A stretch of DNA of 64,000 bases from Agaribacillus sp965228415 (GTDB lineage: Bacteria; Bacteroidota; Bacteroidia; Cytophagales; Cyclobacteriaceae). Below are positions 53,119-62,863 of the stretch, piece by piece (positions within the stretch are counted from its first letter, which is position 1; each line of letters begins with the position of its first letter). The position numbers and the translations under genes are program-made. The notes under the pieces are model-generated. The model worked only from the letters and a program-made list of their open reading frames with translations. It made no database searches and was not told the DNA's origin. The stretch spans positions 5,208,001 to 5,272,000 of the forward strand of contig OZ245814.1 in assembly GCA_965228415.1 (NCBI GenBank), written 5' to 3'.

Positions 53119-54906
53119 ATGAAACCTAATAACCTGCTGGTTAAATTTCTGATATGGCGAATAAAACATATTCCAAATAAAAATTTTATGCTCATCCTGA
53201 GCGGTATTATAGGAATATTCTCGGGTCTTGCCGCTGTCTCGCTAAAAACATCGGTTCACTATATTCAAGGGTTTCTTACCAGCGGTTTTGATGTTAAGTA
53301 CGCCAATTATCTTTATATAGGCTATCCGCTTATAGGTATTTTGTTGAGTCTTTTCATTGCCAGATACTTTTTTGGGGAAAGACTTGGGCATGGTATTACA
53401 AATATTTTGTATAGCATTTCCAAAAGGTCAAGTATCATCAGGCGCACCAAGATTTATTCGAGAATGATCACAAGCGCATTAACCGTAGGCCTGGGTGGGT
53501 CTGTTGGTCTGGAGGCACCTATCGTGGTGACCGGATCGGCTATCGGATCAAATATGGGTAGTCTGATGCATTTGAACTATAAGCGGCGAACATTGCTGAT
53601 AGGTTGCGGAGCGGCCGGGGCCATATCGGCCATTTTTAATTCACCAATCGCCGGTGTTATATTCAGTATTGAGATTATACTGGCAGATGTGATCATTGCG
53701 GCCTTTATTCCCTTACTTATCGCTTCAGTAAGCGGTGCCCTGGTTTCGCTGTTGTTATTGGGCGATAATGTGATGTTTTATTTTAAATTAACAGATACAT
53801 TAAAAGCCTCAGACATTCCATTTTACATTTTATTAGGGATTTTATGTGGATTAGGATCCGTATATTTTACACGGGTTACCTATGTTATTGAAGGCTGGGT
53901 AAACAAAATACGCCATAGTGTGCTAAAGGCGGTAGTGGGTGGTATTGCACTGGGTTTGATCGTGTTTATTTTTCCTCCAATTTATGGAGAGGGGTATAAT
54001 ACTATCAAAACCCTGCTGGCGGGTAATGACTCACTTATCCTAAATAGTAGTCCTTTCTTTGACCATATCGATAACACGCTTTTTTTAATAATCTTTATGA
54101 TCGGAGTGGCACTGGTTAAACCCATGGCCTCGGCCTTAACCGTTGGTGCAGGGGGTAGTGGTGGGCTTTTTGCTCCTTCGCTTTTCCTGGGTGGTATGGC
54201 GGGGTATTTGTATGCCAAAATCACCAATTTGGTCATTGGAGAAAATCTGATCAGTACCAGTAATTTCACATTGGTTGGCATGTGTGGGTTGATGAGCGGG
54301 GTATTGCATGCGCCATTGACGGCCATTTTTTTGATAGCTGAAATTACCAGTGGTTATACGCTTTTTGTGCCGCTAATGCTGGTATCCGCCATTGCTTATA
54401 GCACCAGCTCCTACTTTGAAAATTATTCCGTATATACCAAAAGACTAATAGAAAAAGGAGATCTCATACCCCATGATAAAGACCGTCAGGTATTAAGCCT
54501 TATTCATCTAAGTAAACTAATTGAGAAAGATTTGTTAAAAATACACCCGGATGCATCACTAGGCGATTTGGTAGACCTGGTCAGAATTTCAAAGCGCAAT
54601 ATTTTTCCGGTAGTAGATGAAGAGGAAAAATTAATGGGTATTGTGACGCTGGATGATATCAGGGAGTTAATGTTTGATGAAGCCTCCAGAAAAAACATTT
54701 ATGTCAAATCGCTGATGCATAGCCCGCCGGAAAGCGTGTCCTCCTACGAAAACATGTTGTCGGTCATGGGTAAATTCGAAAAAACAGGCGCCTGGAACCT
54801 GCCCGTTATTGATGATGAGAAATACACGGGATTTGTATCGAAATCGAGAATTTTTAACGCTTACCGGAAGAAACTTATCAATCAGCACCGCGAATATGTG
54901 AGCTGA
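53119..54906 (+). CDS. ClC-family chloride channel/antiporter with CBS domains
   Basis: A protein of 595 residues. ClC selectivity motifs are present: GLGGSVGLEAPIVVTGSAIG and AGGSGGLFAPSLFLGGMAGY, with further helices such as HAPLTAIFLIAEITSGY. The C-terminal 140 residues hold two CBS-like motifs (GDLVDLVRISKRNIFPVVDEEEKLMGIVTLDDIRELM and MGKFEKTGAWNLPVIDDEKYTGFVSKSRIFNAY). It moves chloride across the inner membrane, perhaps in exchange for protons; the CBS pair may sense nucleotides. It is a single gene. Confidence 0.93.
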   Translation: MKPNNLLVKFLIWRIKHIPNKNFMLILSGIIGIFSGLAAVSLKTSVHYIQGFLTSGFDVKYANYLYIGYPLIGILLSLFIARYFFGERLGHGITNILYSISKRSSIIRRTKIYSRMITSALTVGLGGSVGLEAPIVVTGSAIGSNMGSLMHLNYKRRTLLIGCGAAGAISAIFNSPIAGVIFSIEIILADVIIAAFIPLLIASVSGALVSLLLLGDNVMFYFKLTDTLKASDIPFYILLGILCGLGSVYFTRVTYVIEGWVNKIRHSVLKAVVGGIALGLIVFIFPPIYGEGYNTIKTLLAGNDSLILNSSPFFDHIDNTLFLIIFMIGVALVKPMASALTVGAGGSGGLFAPSLFLGGMAGYLYAKITNLVIGENLISTSNFTLVGMCGLMSGVLHAPLTAIFLIAEITSGYTLFVPLMLVSAIAYSTSSYFENYSVYTKRLIEKGDLIPHDKDRQVLSLIHLSKLIEKDLLKIHPDASLGDLVDLVRISKRNIFPVVDEEEKLMGIVTLDDIRELMFDEASRKNIYVKSLMHSPPESVSSYENMLSVMGKFEKTGAWNLPVIDDEKYTGFVSKSRIFNAYRKKLINQHREYVS

Positions 54907-55525
54907 CGAAACCATACATGTTTACTAAATATTTTGGCTTCTGATCTTTCCAAAAAAAGACGAAATTTTTATAGTAATTACTAGTAAAATGGCTTTTTTA
55001 TTTATAAATGGATAAAAATGAGTAAGTTATCCACAAAATTTCAAATCTGCATTTAAGAATTAAATAATTGATTATCAGTGAGTTATAATAATTTTATGGG
55101 TTGGTGTGGATAACTTTATGGAAATGTGGAAAAGTTTTACTTGATTATTAATATTCTTTGATAAGTCTAATAATACTTTTTCGAGTGGATCCGGCAACTC
55201 ATTTTTTAGCCCAAACCTTACACCAAAATGACCACTTGCAAAACGGCCATTTCGATTCTTTTGAAGGGATCAATTTCAAAAATCGTTCGATATTTTTGTA
55301 TTTTCGAGGGATTAAATTTTTGTTAAGTAATTGTTATGTTTTCATCCATTGGTTTTATGATTTGGTCTTGTTGAAAAAGCCAGCATAGTTTTTGTCAATG
55401 GTTGAAATTTGTTAATATTAGAATAATTATATTTTTATTTTTGTGACCGTCAAAGAGGTTATATAATTGATTGCTAAAAATTTTTTAGCGAAAACCGATT
55501 TGAAGGAATACCGTATTTAATTAAT
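54907..55525. other. AT-rich gap with a DnaA-box cluster, candidate replication origin
   Basis: A 619-bp region without genes. It contains TTATCCACA at 55027-55035, its inverse TGTGGATAA at 55105-55113, and TGTGGAAAA (inverse of TTTTCCACA) at 55125-55133, all within 107 bp. Surrounding DNA is very AT-rich, with a perfect palindrome TAGTAATTACTA at 54972-54983. Two exact DnaA boxes plus one consensus box close together are uncommon by chance. A TATTTTTG element at 55436-55443 may serve the downstream thioredoxin gene. Confidence 0.45.
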
Positions 55526-56011
55526 ATGAAAAATAGCGTTTTAATCATTTTCCTTATTGCATTTTCCACCTATGAAGTCACCGGCCAGAAAGTTGAAGTC
55601 ATAAAATTTCCCGAGTTGCAACAGATTATAAATGAAGATAATGCCGGTTTAAAAGTTATTAACTTTTGGGCTACCTGGTGTAAGCCGTGTATAGAGGAAC
55701 TTCCATATTTTGAAGAAATCAATAGAAATTATAAAAAAAATGATCTTGAGGTAATATTGGTCAGCCTGGATTTTGTGGAACAGGTCGATACGAAGGTTAA
55801 GGATTTTGTTGAAAAGGAAGCACTGGCCTCAAAATTATATTTATTGGACGAGACCGACTACAATAAGATCATAGACAGCATCCACACAAGTTGGTCGGGT
55901 GCTATTCCCGCCACATTAATTGTAGACAACAGGAAAAATAAAAAAGACCTGTATGAACGTCAATTTAAAGAAGGAGAACTATCACAACTAATTAAAACCC
56001 TTATAAATTAA
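55526..56011 (+). CDS. TlpA/thioredoxin-fold protein, secreted
   Basis: A protein of 161 residues with a signal peptide (KNSVLIIFLIAFSTYEVTGQ). The redox motif is WATWCKPCIEELPYFEEI with CKPC as active-site cysteines, followed by VILVSLDF and the cis-Pro region AIPATLIVD. It probably reduces or oxidises periplasmic disulfides. A second thioredoxin-fold gene follows 7 bp later, so the two are one operon. Confidence 0.9.
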   Translation: MKNSVLIIFLIAFSTYEVTGQKVEVIKFPELQQIINEDNAGLKVINFWATWCKPCIEELPYFEEINRNYKKNDLEVILVSLDFVEQVDTKVKDFVEKEALASKLYLLDETDYNKIIDSIHTSWSGAIPATLIVDNRKNKKDLYERQFKEGELSQLIKTLIN

Positions 56012-56018
56012 CATAGAT

Positions 56019-56636
56019 ATGAAAAAGACATACCTAACAATCATGGCCATGCTGCTGATGGCGATGTTTACAAATGCAACCTTTGAGGGAAATGGTTATA
56101 GTGTGGGCGACTATGCAATGGATTTTAAATTAAAAGGAGTTGACGGTAAAATGGTGTCAATGTCGGATTACAGTAATGCCAATGGCATTGTGGTAATTTT
56201 TACCTGCAACACGTGCCCATATTCCAAGTTATATGAAGACAGGATTATCGCCATAAATGATAAATATACCCCTCAGGGCTTTCCTGTAATAGCTATTAAT
56301 CCTAATGACCCCAACGTACAGCCAGGGGATGCTTATCAGCTAATGAAGCAAAGAGCAAAGGATAAAGGGTTTACCTTCCCGTATTTGGTTGATGAGACGC
56401 AAGAAGTGGCCAAGGCCTATGGCGCTACCCGCACACCACATGTTTATTTGCTCAAAAAGGAAAAAAATAAATTTAAAGTGGCTTATATCGGCGCTATTGA
56501 CAACAACCATAAAAGCGCAGAAGATGCCTCCGAGAAGTATTTGGAGAATGCCATTGATGCGTTAAAGGCAGGCAAAAAAGTATCCACCGATTTTACCAAG
56601 GCGGTAGGCTGTACCATCAAGTGGAAAGAAGCCTAA
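56019..56636 (+). CDS. Thioredoxin-like AhpC/TSA-type protein, secreted
   Basis: A protein of 205 residues with a signal peptide (KKTYLTIMAMLLMAMFTNATF). The thioredoxin-like fold carries the motif FTCNTCPYSKLYEDR with CNTC in the active-site position. IAINPNDPNVQPGDAYQLMKQRAKDKGFTFPYLVDETQEVAKAYGATRTPHVYLL is typical of redoxin-family proteins with a peroxiredoxin-like chain. It likely works with the upstream TlpA-like protein in periplasmic thiol chemistry. Confidence 0.88.
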   Translation: MKKTYLTIMAMLLMAMFTNATFEGNGYSVGDYAMDFKLKGVDGKMVSMSDYSNANGIVVIFTCNTCPYSKLYEDRIIAINDKYTPQGFPVIAINPNDPNVQPGDAYQLMKQRAKDKGFTFPYLVDETQEVAKAYGATRTPHVYLLKKEKNKFKVAYIGAIDNNHKSAEDASEKYLENAIDALKAGKKVSTDFTKAVGCTIKWKEA

Positions 56637-56660
56637 TGAAGGTGAGGTAAGATATTTTTA

Positions 56661-56694
56661 AAAAACCCGATCTTAAGAGATCGGGTTTTTTTTA
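56661..56694. terminator. Bidirectional intrinsic terminator
   Basis: A 13-bp stem AAAAACCCGATCT / AGATCGGGTTTTT with TAAG loop (56674-56677) and flanking A and T runs, lying between convergent genes and touching the stop of the minus-strand lipoprotein gene. Confidence 0.93.
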
Positions 56695-57930
56695 TTGTAT
56701 GAGGCTGTTAACTTCCTCCTGCGACATTTTAAAAAACGCGATTCTGGGAAATCTACCAGCTACGAAAGTTCTGCCCACAATTGCCAGACCACCATCGTCT
56801 GTAAGCGCAAAATTTCCAAATTCGTAAGGGTTGGTGTTGCCGAAGTATTTTGCATTGATCAGACTGCCATCGGTAGCGTCATAAATGTACAGGACCATTT
56901 GCTTGCTTTTGGTCTCTGTTCCGTACACAATGGCGTTGGTTCCGTTGATATTTAATTTTTTCACTACTACTTTGGCCTGGGGCTGAATCTCGGGGAATTC
57001 ATTTCCCCCTATTTCACCGCTGAAATCATTGCTCTGAATGTTTACATTACCATTGGGCAAAATGAAATTTTCTTCGAAACTGAAACGTGATAACGCATAT
57101 TGATCCCCTGTCAGATGAACTGCCGCACTTATGCCGGTTTCTTCTCTGAGCCCGTTGAGTGTACCTATCAAGTCGCCGTTTGATCCGTTGACAAATAGCA
57201 AAGAAAAACTAAAATTGAAGAAGCCATTGAGAAAATATACGCTGCCATCATCGGTGGCGCCGGTAAAATAAGGCAAAGACCTTTCCCCTGTACCGGCAAA
57301 TTTTGCAATGATACTGCCTTCAACATCTTCCAGCACCTCATACTCCGCCTGCCAGGATTGATTGAAGTTGGCGCCAAGTTTGGTCAGTGCGGTACTCCTG
57401 GCATCCCGGTTGTAGCTTTGAATAAGAAAACCGCCATCGGGAACCTGACTGGCATGCAGTGGGTAAATGATGTCGGGAAATGATTGTACCAGCTCAGGTG
57501 TTTGATTGGAATCTGAGAGGTTTACCTTAAGCAAGTAGGTGGAGAGCGTTACATTATCCATGCTAAAAAAGTGGTAATCTCCATTGACCAAAAACAACTC
57601 CGAAAGAGGATTTGTATAAGGGGTTGAAATAGTCGTGTCGGATATGAATTCTCCAAACTCATCTACCCGTAACAAATACGTATCGGTTTCATTGGCGGTA
57701 CTTAGAATGATATAACTTCCATCGGCAGCTTGCTTTACATCCAATGGATTATAAGTGATATCAAATAATTCGTTATTGTATATTTTTACGAAATTCTCTT
57801 TTGGTGCAACATCGCCATCGCTGGAGTCACATCCTGTGATTACAAAACCTGATAGGATGGTTAAGACCCATAACAGCCATGGTCCTGTGGTGTTTTTGAT
57901 ATATTTTCTGGGAATAATCTTCATGGTCAT
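56692..57930 (-). CDS. Lipoprotein with beta-propeller-like repeats
   Basis: A protein of 412 residues (ATG at 57930; an ATG two codons later at 57924 is equally possible). The lipobox is FVITGCDSS. The mature protein has repeated motifs of the type QAADGSYIILSTANETDTYLLRVDEFGE, VPDGGFLIQSYNRDARSTALTKLGAN and LTDDGGLAIVGRTFVAGRFPRIAFFKM, like beta-propeller or delta-60-type repeats seen in Bacteroidota surface lipoproteins. The function is unknown. It precedes an outer-membrane protein gene on the same strand. Confidence 0.7.
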   Translation of the reverse strand: MTMKIIPRKYIKNTTGPWLLWVLTILSGFVITGCDSSDGDVAPKENFVKIYNNELFDITYNPLDVKQAADGSYIILSTANETDTYLLRVDEFGEFISDTTISTPYTNPLSELFLVNGDYHFFSMDNVTLSTYLLKVNLSDSNQTPELVQSFPDIIYPLHASQVPDGGFLIQSYNRDARSTALTKLGANFNQSWQAEYEVLEDVEGSIIAKFAGTGERSLPYFTGATDDGSVYFLNGFFNFSFSLLFVNGSNGDLIGTLNGLREETGISAAVHLTGDQYALSRFSFEENFILPNGNVNIQSNDFSGEIGGNEFPEIQPQAKVVVKKLNINGTNAIVYGTETKSKQMVLYIYDATDGSLINAKYFGNTNPYEFGNFALTDDGGLAIVGRTFVAGRFPRIAFFKMSQEEVNSLIQ

Positions 57931-57967
57931 AATTGGTTAGACAATAAATAGGTGAGTAAGAGGGGAT

Positions 57968-58918
57968 TTAAATGCCAAATACCACTCCCATGGAAATGGA
58001 AAGGTTTTTTAGTTTCATATTGTCAAGAATATCATAGCTTCCGGAGATAAGCGTATTATCTTTGAAACGATTACTTTCATCAATAATATTGTTTAAGCCT
58101 ATCTTGTAATCTACTCCCAACTCAAAATTGGCCGGCCCGACTGAGAGACTGATACCACCTCCTGCAATGATTCCATACTGTGATTTTGTGTACTGGTCGT
58201 CGACACCTAATGTACTGGTCGCCCCGTTAAATTCCTCCGTAGCCCCGGAGGCATTATCCTGTCCGGATACATCTACTTTTTTTAATGCACTGAGCAACCT
58301 GCCATAATATCCTCCCCCATGGACAAATGGCCGGATGGGGGTATTTAAGATGTCATAGCGTAGTAATAACGGGGCCTCTATGTAATTTAACGTTTGTTCG
58401 TGTTCATAAAGTAGAAACAGACTGTTATTGTTATTCTCAAAGTCCAGCCATGCGTAATTATTTTCGTACCCATATTTGTAGGATGCAAAGGTTGGTTGCA
58501 AACTGATACTCAGATTATTAAAAAGTGTATATTTTGCAATAAAGGTTACTTGAAAACCCTTGTTTTCAGAGGAAGTATAATATTCCTTTTCAGCAAGTGT
58601 ATTTTCAGGCGGTACGGTGTAACTAAACACGGAAAATTGATCATCAGGGCTGGCCTGTGTCATATTTATGCCCCCTTTAATACCAAAACCCCACCGCGTG
58701 GAACCCACACCTCCACCGGAACCATCACCAGCAAAACTCCCAAATTTCTTTTTATTGCTACGTTCGGTGTTGTAAGTGCTCCCTTTGATGAGGCCGGTTC
58801 TTTTGTTCATTTCCTGGCCCTGAACATTAAAAATCAGCATTAGAGAGAAAAGGCAGGCGACTGAGCCTTTGATATGATTTGGAAAAAGAGTCTTTTCCCA
58901 ATTGGTAAAAATTAACAT
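57968..58918 (-). CDS. Outer-membrane beta-barrel protein (PorT-like)
   Basis: A protein of 316 residues. A hydrophobic segment (GSVACLFSLMLIFNVQG) is a signal peptide preceded by a long n-region, so the true start may be further in. The mature part has many amphipathic strands (RWGFGIKGGINMTQAS, KGFQVTFIAKYTLFNNLSISLQPTFASYKYGY, APLLLRYDIL, FELGVDYKIGLNNI) as in porin-family/PorT-like barrels. It lies 37 bp upstream of the lipoprotein gene in the direction of transcription, so the two may be co-expressed. Confidence 0.78.
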   Translation of the reverse strand: MLIFTNWEKTLFPNHIKGSVACLFSLMLIFNVQGQEMNKRTGLIKGSTYNTERSNKKKFGSFAGDGSGGGVGSTRWGFGIKGGINMTQASPDDQFSVFSYTVPPENTLAEKEYYTSSENKGFQVTFIAKYTLFNNLSISLQPTFASYKYGYENNYAWLDFENNNNSLFLLYEHEQTLNYIEAPLLLRYDILNTPIRPFVHGGGYYGRLLSALKKVDVSGQDNASGATEEFNGATSTLGVDDQYTKSQYGIIAGGGISLSVGPANFELGVDYKIGLNNIIDESNRFKDNTLISGSYDILDNMKLKNLSISMGVVFGI

Positions 58919-59169
58919 TTTAGTTTTGGTTATTATGGTTAATCAAATGGTTAACGGTAAAAAATACCTTCGAATTTTAATTTTGGTTTAAAACTTTGAT
59001 TTGGATTGTAATTTTTCCTACTATTCTTTCATCCCAATGCAATATTACCAATATTTGTGGCATTCACTTCAATAGAGAAATTTAGAGATATTAAGTCACA
59101 TTAATTTCACATTGAATGGTCATAACTTACATCGTAAGATAAAATTAACTTTCAATAGTATTGAGCTTT

Positions 59170-59499
59170 ATGCTTCGATGGTACAGAGTTTTTAGAGATT
59201 TGGAAAATGCCAAAAAAGCCGTTCCACTCAATCACGCTCAATTAATTGTTGCTAAAGGGAGGAAGATTTGTCTGGCCCATAGTAATAGTGGCTTTCACGT
59301 AGTAGACGATTTTTGTCCTCATTTGGGAGAGTCATTAAGTAAAGGTAATATTAATTTTCTAAATGAAATAATTTGTCCCTGGCATAGTTACAGATTTAAT
59401 TTAAAGAACGGAGAGGAATGTAGGGGCAGAACCCCCCGGTTGACCGTTCATCAAATCAAACACGATTCTTCCGGTTTCTATATTGGTATTGATGATTAA
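59170..59499 (+). CDS. Rieske [2Fe-2S] protein
   Basis: A protein of 109 residues from the ATG at 59170; the TTG at 59161 would add three residues. The cluster motifs are FCPHLGESLSKG and ICPWHSYRFNLKNGEE, giving Cys-X-His and Cys-X2-His ligands as in NirD-type or ferredoxin-like Rieske proteins. There is no membrane anchor, so it is soluble. It may donate electrons to an oxygenase or reductase encoded elsewhere. The stop overlaps the next gene by 8 bp. Confidence 0.9.
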   Translation: MLRWYRVFRDLENAKKAVPLNHAQLIVAKGRKICLAHSNSGFHVVDDFCPHLGESLSKGNINFLNEIICPWHSYRFNLKNGEECRGRTPRLTVHQIKHDSSGFYIGIDD

Positions 59500-60865
59500 G
59501 AAGCATTCAAATATTAAAAATCACTTTATAAACAGATACAGATTATGGGATCTGCGCTGCGAGGTTTATATCGTATTGTTGCTGATTTTCTCCATACCTC
59601 CATCTTTTGCCCAGCCAAAAGATGGGTTCTCCGAAATTGACGTGCTACACTATAAGGCACGTATATGGCCTGATATTGTCAATAAAACCATCAAGGGGAA
59701 AGTGAGTATACAATTTGTGGTAAAGGAAACCGGGCCGTTAGGGATTATGCTGGATTGTGGCGATTTGACTATAGATAGCGTCTATGACCGTACGGAGCCT
59801 GTATCATTTAATGTTACAAATCGACAGCTGCACCTGGATATGAACAATCGCGTTCGCCCTGGCCAGACCTGCGAACTAGTGATCACTTATCATGGTAAGC
59901 CTCGAAGGGGGATAAGTTTTTCTCCACCAATCCAACAAGTTTTTACCGTATTTCATACCAGTCACTGGCTCGTTTGTAAGGACCACCCCGATGATAAGGC
60001 CACCTTGCAATTGAATTTGGTGGTGCCGGAAGGATTACAGGTGGTTTCAACCGGTGAGTTAACCGGAAAAACATCTCTGCCAGATCACAGTGTCGATTAC
60101 GAATGGCATCAGCAAACTGCTGTACCGACCTATATTTTTGGCTTTGCAATTGGATCATTTCGCAAGTACCAGGATGATAAAGGCCGCATAAAGCTCGCGT
60201 TCTTCAGCCGGGATCATTCCGAACAGGAACTAGCCCGGATTTTTCAGGAGACAAGAGGGATGTTAAAATTTTTTGAGGACCGCTCCGGGGTACCTTATCC
60301 GGGAACCACCTTTAGTCTCATACTTGCCGAGGGAAATGTTTCACAGGAAATGGCGGACTTTGCTATTCTCAGAAACAGCTATGGAAAACAAGTGTTAAGC
60401 AATGAAATTGATATTAACCTTGCGGCGCACGAGTTGGCACATCAGTGGTGGGGGAACCATATAACCTGTTTAAATTGGCGGCACTTTTGGCTCAATGAAG
60501 GTTTCGCTGTTTTCATGTCTTCAGCCTACAAGGAATTTAGGTTTGGAATTGAGGAATACTTGAAAGATATTGATATTTATTTTCAGGCCTATGAAAAAGT
60601 AGTGGCCAAGGATGCCGATAAATCACTGGTATTTGATAATTGGGATAACCCTTCGGCAGACGACCGGATATTAGTGTATTATAAAGGAGCATATGTACTA
60701 CATCTTTTAAGAAAAGAATTAGGTGAGGAGGCCTTTTGGAAAGGAATCAGGATTTATTCCCAATTGAATTTTGGAAAATCGGTTGTAAGCGTAAACCTTC
60801 AACAGGCTATGGAAGAAGCCAGTGGGAGCAGTCTTGAAACCTTTTTTAAAAAATGGGTATATTAA
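59492..60865 (+). CDS. M1-family metallopeptidase, secreted, lacking the usual GxMEN motif
   Basis: A protein of 457 residues with an extended n-region and a signal helix (VYIVLLLIFSIPPSFAQ). The zinc site HELAH is at 313-317, with Glu336 in LNEGF, the M1 spacing. The exopeptidase GxMEN motif that holds the substrate amino group is replaced by QEMAD at the same place, so true aminopeptidase action is doubtful. The C-terminal domain is short. It starts 8 bp inside the Rieske gene and is followed by a second M1 gene. Confidence 0.85.
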   Translation: MIKKHSNIKNHFINRYRLWDLRCEVYIVLLLIFSIPPSFAQPKDGFSEIDVLHYKARIWPDIVNKTIKGKVSIQFVVKETGPLGIMLDCGDLTIDSVYDRTEPVSFNVTNRQLHLDMNNRVRPGQTCELVITYHGKPRRGISFSPPIQQVFTVFHTSHWLVCKDHPDDKATLQLNLVVPEGLQVVSTGELTGKTSLPDHSVDYEWHQQTAVPTYIFGFAIGSFRKYQDDKGRIKLAFFSRDHSEQELARIFQETRGMLKFFEDRSGVPYPGTTFSLILAEGNVSQEMADFAILRNSYGKQVLSNEIDINLAAHELAHQWWGNHITCLNWRHFWLNEGFAVFMSSAYKEFRFGIEEYLKDIDIYFQAYEKVVAKDADKSLVFDNWDNPSADDRILVYYKGAYVLHLLRKELGEEAFWKGIRIYSQLNFGKSVVSVNLQQAMEEASGSSLETFFKKWVY

Positions 60866-60924
60866 AAATAAACAAGGGGATCACCGTTTTCATAATGGGG
60901 AAATTCCAAAAAAAACATAAACCT

Positions 60925-62841
60925 ATGAACAAAATAAGTCTAGTAATTGGTATGGCATTGACCTTATTTTGGGTTGGATGCCAACATGACAAAAATGAAG
61001 AAAACAGTAACCAGGAAATTAAAATGGAGGATATCATCATCAACGATATACATACTTATGCCAAACCGGAAGAGGCTGTAGTTACTCATTTGGATTGGGA
61101 GGCGGAAATAGATTTTGAAAAGAAAAAAATAATTGGAAAGGCCGCTTTGACTATCAAAAAAGCAGATGATGCCAAATATTTGATCCTGGATACCAAAGGA
61201 TTGTATATTGAAAAAGTAACCCTGGATGAATCCCCGGATCAGGTTACTTTTAGCCTGGGAGACCAGGATCAGTGGAAGGGAGCCTCTTTGACCATCAATA
61301 TTAAACCCAATACTTCTGTTGTAAATGTCTATTATGTTACCGGCGAATCGGCCGAAGCATTACAATGGCTGGACCCGTCACAAACTTCGGGTGGCGAGCA
61401 TCCATTTCTTTTCACACAATCACAGGCGATCTTAGCCAGAAGTTGGGTACCCATTCAGGATTCTCCGGGCATCCGCTTTACTTATACGGCCAATGTGAAG
61501 GTACCGGACGGACTGATGGCTTTAATGAGTGCCCAGAATCCGCAGGAAAAATCCGATGATGGCCTTTATAATTTTAATATGGCCCAACCCATTCCGGCAT
61601 ATTTGCTGGCGTTATCCGTGGGGGATCTTACTTTTCGACCTGTTAGCGAGAGAACCGGCGTTTATGCCGAGCCGGCCCTAATAGACCAGGCTGTCTATGA
61701 ATTTGGCGAGCTGGAAGAAATGGTGCAGGCGGCGGAGTCATTATATGGCCCTTATCAATGGGATCGTTATGATTTGTTGGTTTTGCCGCCAAGTTTTCCG
61801 TTTGGCGGAATGGAAAATCCAAGACTTACATTTGCGACACCAACGATACTGGCGGGCGACCGGTCTTTGACCTCCCTGGTGGCCCATGAATTGGCCCACT
61901 CCTGGTCCGGCAACCTCGTGACAAATGGCACCTGGAATGACTTCTGGATCAATGAGGGCTTTACGGTCTATTTCGAGCACAGAATTATGGAGAAATTGTA
62001 TGGGAAAGATTATTCGGAAATGCTGGCATCATTGGCCATGCAGGGCCTGGAAGAAGAAGTCTCCCACATGATCACCGAAGGTAACGGCATCGATACAAAA
62101 TTGAAATTAAACCTGGAAGGAAGGAGCCCCGATGATGGGGTAACGTCTATCGCTTATGACAAGGGTTATTTTTTCCTTCGGCAAATTGAGGAAACTGTTG
62201 GCAGGGATCTTTTTGACAGGTTTCTCCAAAAATATTTTGCGGATAACGCTTTTAAGGTGATGACCACAGAAAGATTTATCACTTACCTGAATGAAAACTT
62301 AATCCAGAAAAACGATCTTGATCCGATTGATGCGACTTGCCGGCAATGGATTTATGAAGAAGGCCTGCCCCAGGAAAAGCCAACACCGGTATCGGGCCGG
62401 TTTGATAGTGTAGACCAGGTCTTAAATCAATGGGTTAAAAATAGAAATTTAGAGATTATGGCAAACGGCGCAGCGGAAACCGCGAAATGGAGTACACATG
62501 AATGGCTTCATTTTTTGAGGAATTTGCCTAAAGATATGACCATAGATCAAATGAAGTCATTAGATGACAATTTCCATTTTGCCAGGAGTGGCAACGCAGA
62601 GATATTGGCTGCCTGGTTTGAGCATGTAATCAGGCATCAATATGAGGCAAACTATAATCAATTGGAAAACTTTTTAATCAATACCGGGAGGCGAAAGTTT
62701 TTAATGCCTTTATATACTGAAATGGCGAAATCCGCAGATGGCAAAGAACGCGCAATTAATATCTATGAGAAGGCGAGACCTAATTATCATTTTGTTTCTA
62801 CCAATTCTATCGATGCCTTGTTGAATTGGGGTGAAAGCTAA
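60925..62841 (+). CDS. M1 aminopeptidase of the leukotriene A4 hydrolase type, lipoprotein
   Basis: A protein of 639 residues from the ATG at 60925, which gives a lipoprotein signal (ALTLFWVGCQHDK); longer starts exist but lack it. The exopeptidase motif GGMEN is intact (FPFGGMENPRLTF). The zinc site is HELAH (321-325) with Glu344 in INEGF. A long C-terminal helical domain follows (LTA4H C-terminal-like: WSTHEWLHFLRNLPKDM, ANYNQLENFLINTGRRKFLMPLYTEM). It trims N-terminal residues from peptides outside the cytoplasm. Confidence 0.94.
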   Translation: MNKISLVIGMALTLFWVGCQHDKNEENSNQEIKMEDIIINDIHTYAKPEEAVVTHLDWEAEIDFEKKKIIGKAALTIKKADDAKYLILDTKGLYIEKVTLDESPDQVTFSLGDQDQWKGASLTINIKPNTSVVNVYYVTGESAEALQWLDPSQTSGGEHPFLFTQSQAILARSWVPIQDSPGIRFTYTANVKVPDGLMALMSAQNPQEKSDDGLYNFNMAQPIPAYLLALSVGDLTFRPVSERTGVYAEPALIDQAVYEFGELEEMVQAAESLYGPYQWDRYDLLVLPPSFPFGGMENPRLTFATPTILAGDRSLTSLVAHELAHSWSGNLVTNGTWNDFWINEGFTVYFEHRIMEKLYGKDYSEMLASLAMQGLEEEVSHMITEGNGIDTKLKLNLEGRSPDDGVTSIAYDKGYFFLRQIEETVGRDLFDRFLQKYFADNAFKVMTTERFITYLNENLIQKNDLDPIDATCRQWIYEEGLPQEKPTPVSGRFDSVDQVLNQWVKNRNLEIMANGAAETAKWSTHEWLHFLRNLPKDMTIDQMKSLDDNFHFARSGNAEILAAWFEHVIRHQYEANYNQLENFLINTGRRKFLMPLYTEMAKSADGKERAINIYEKARPNYHFVSTNSIDALLNWGES

Positions 62842-62863
62842 AAACAACGATCAGGTAACAAAA

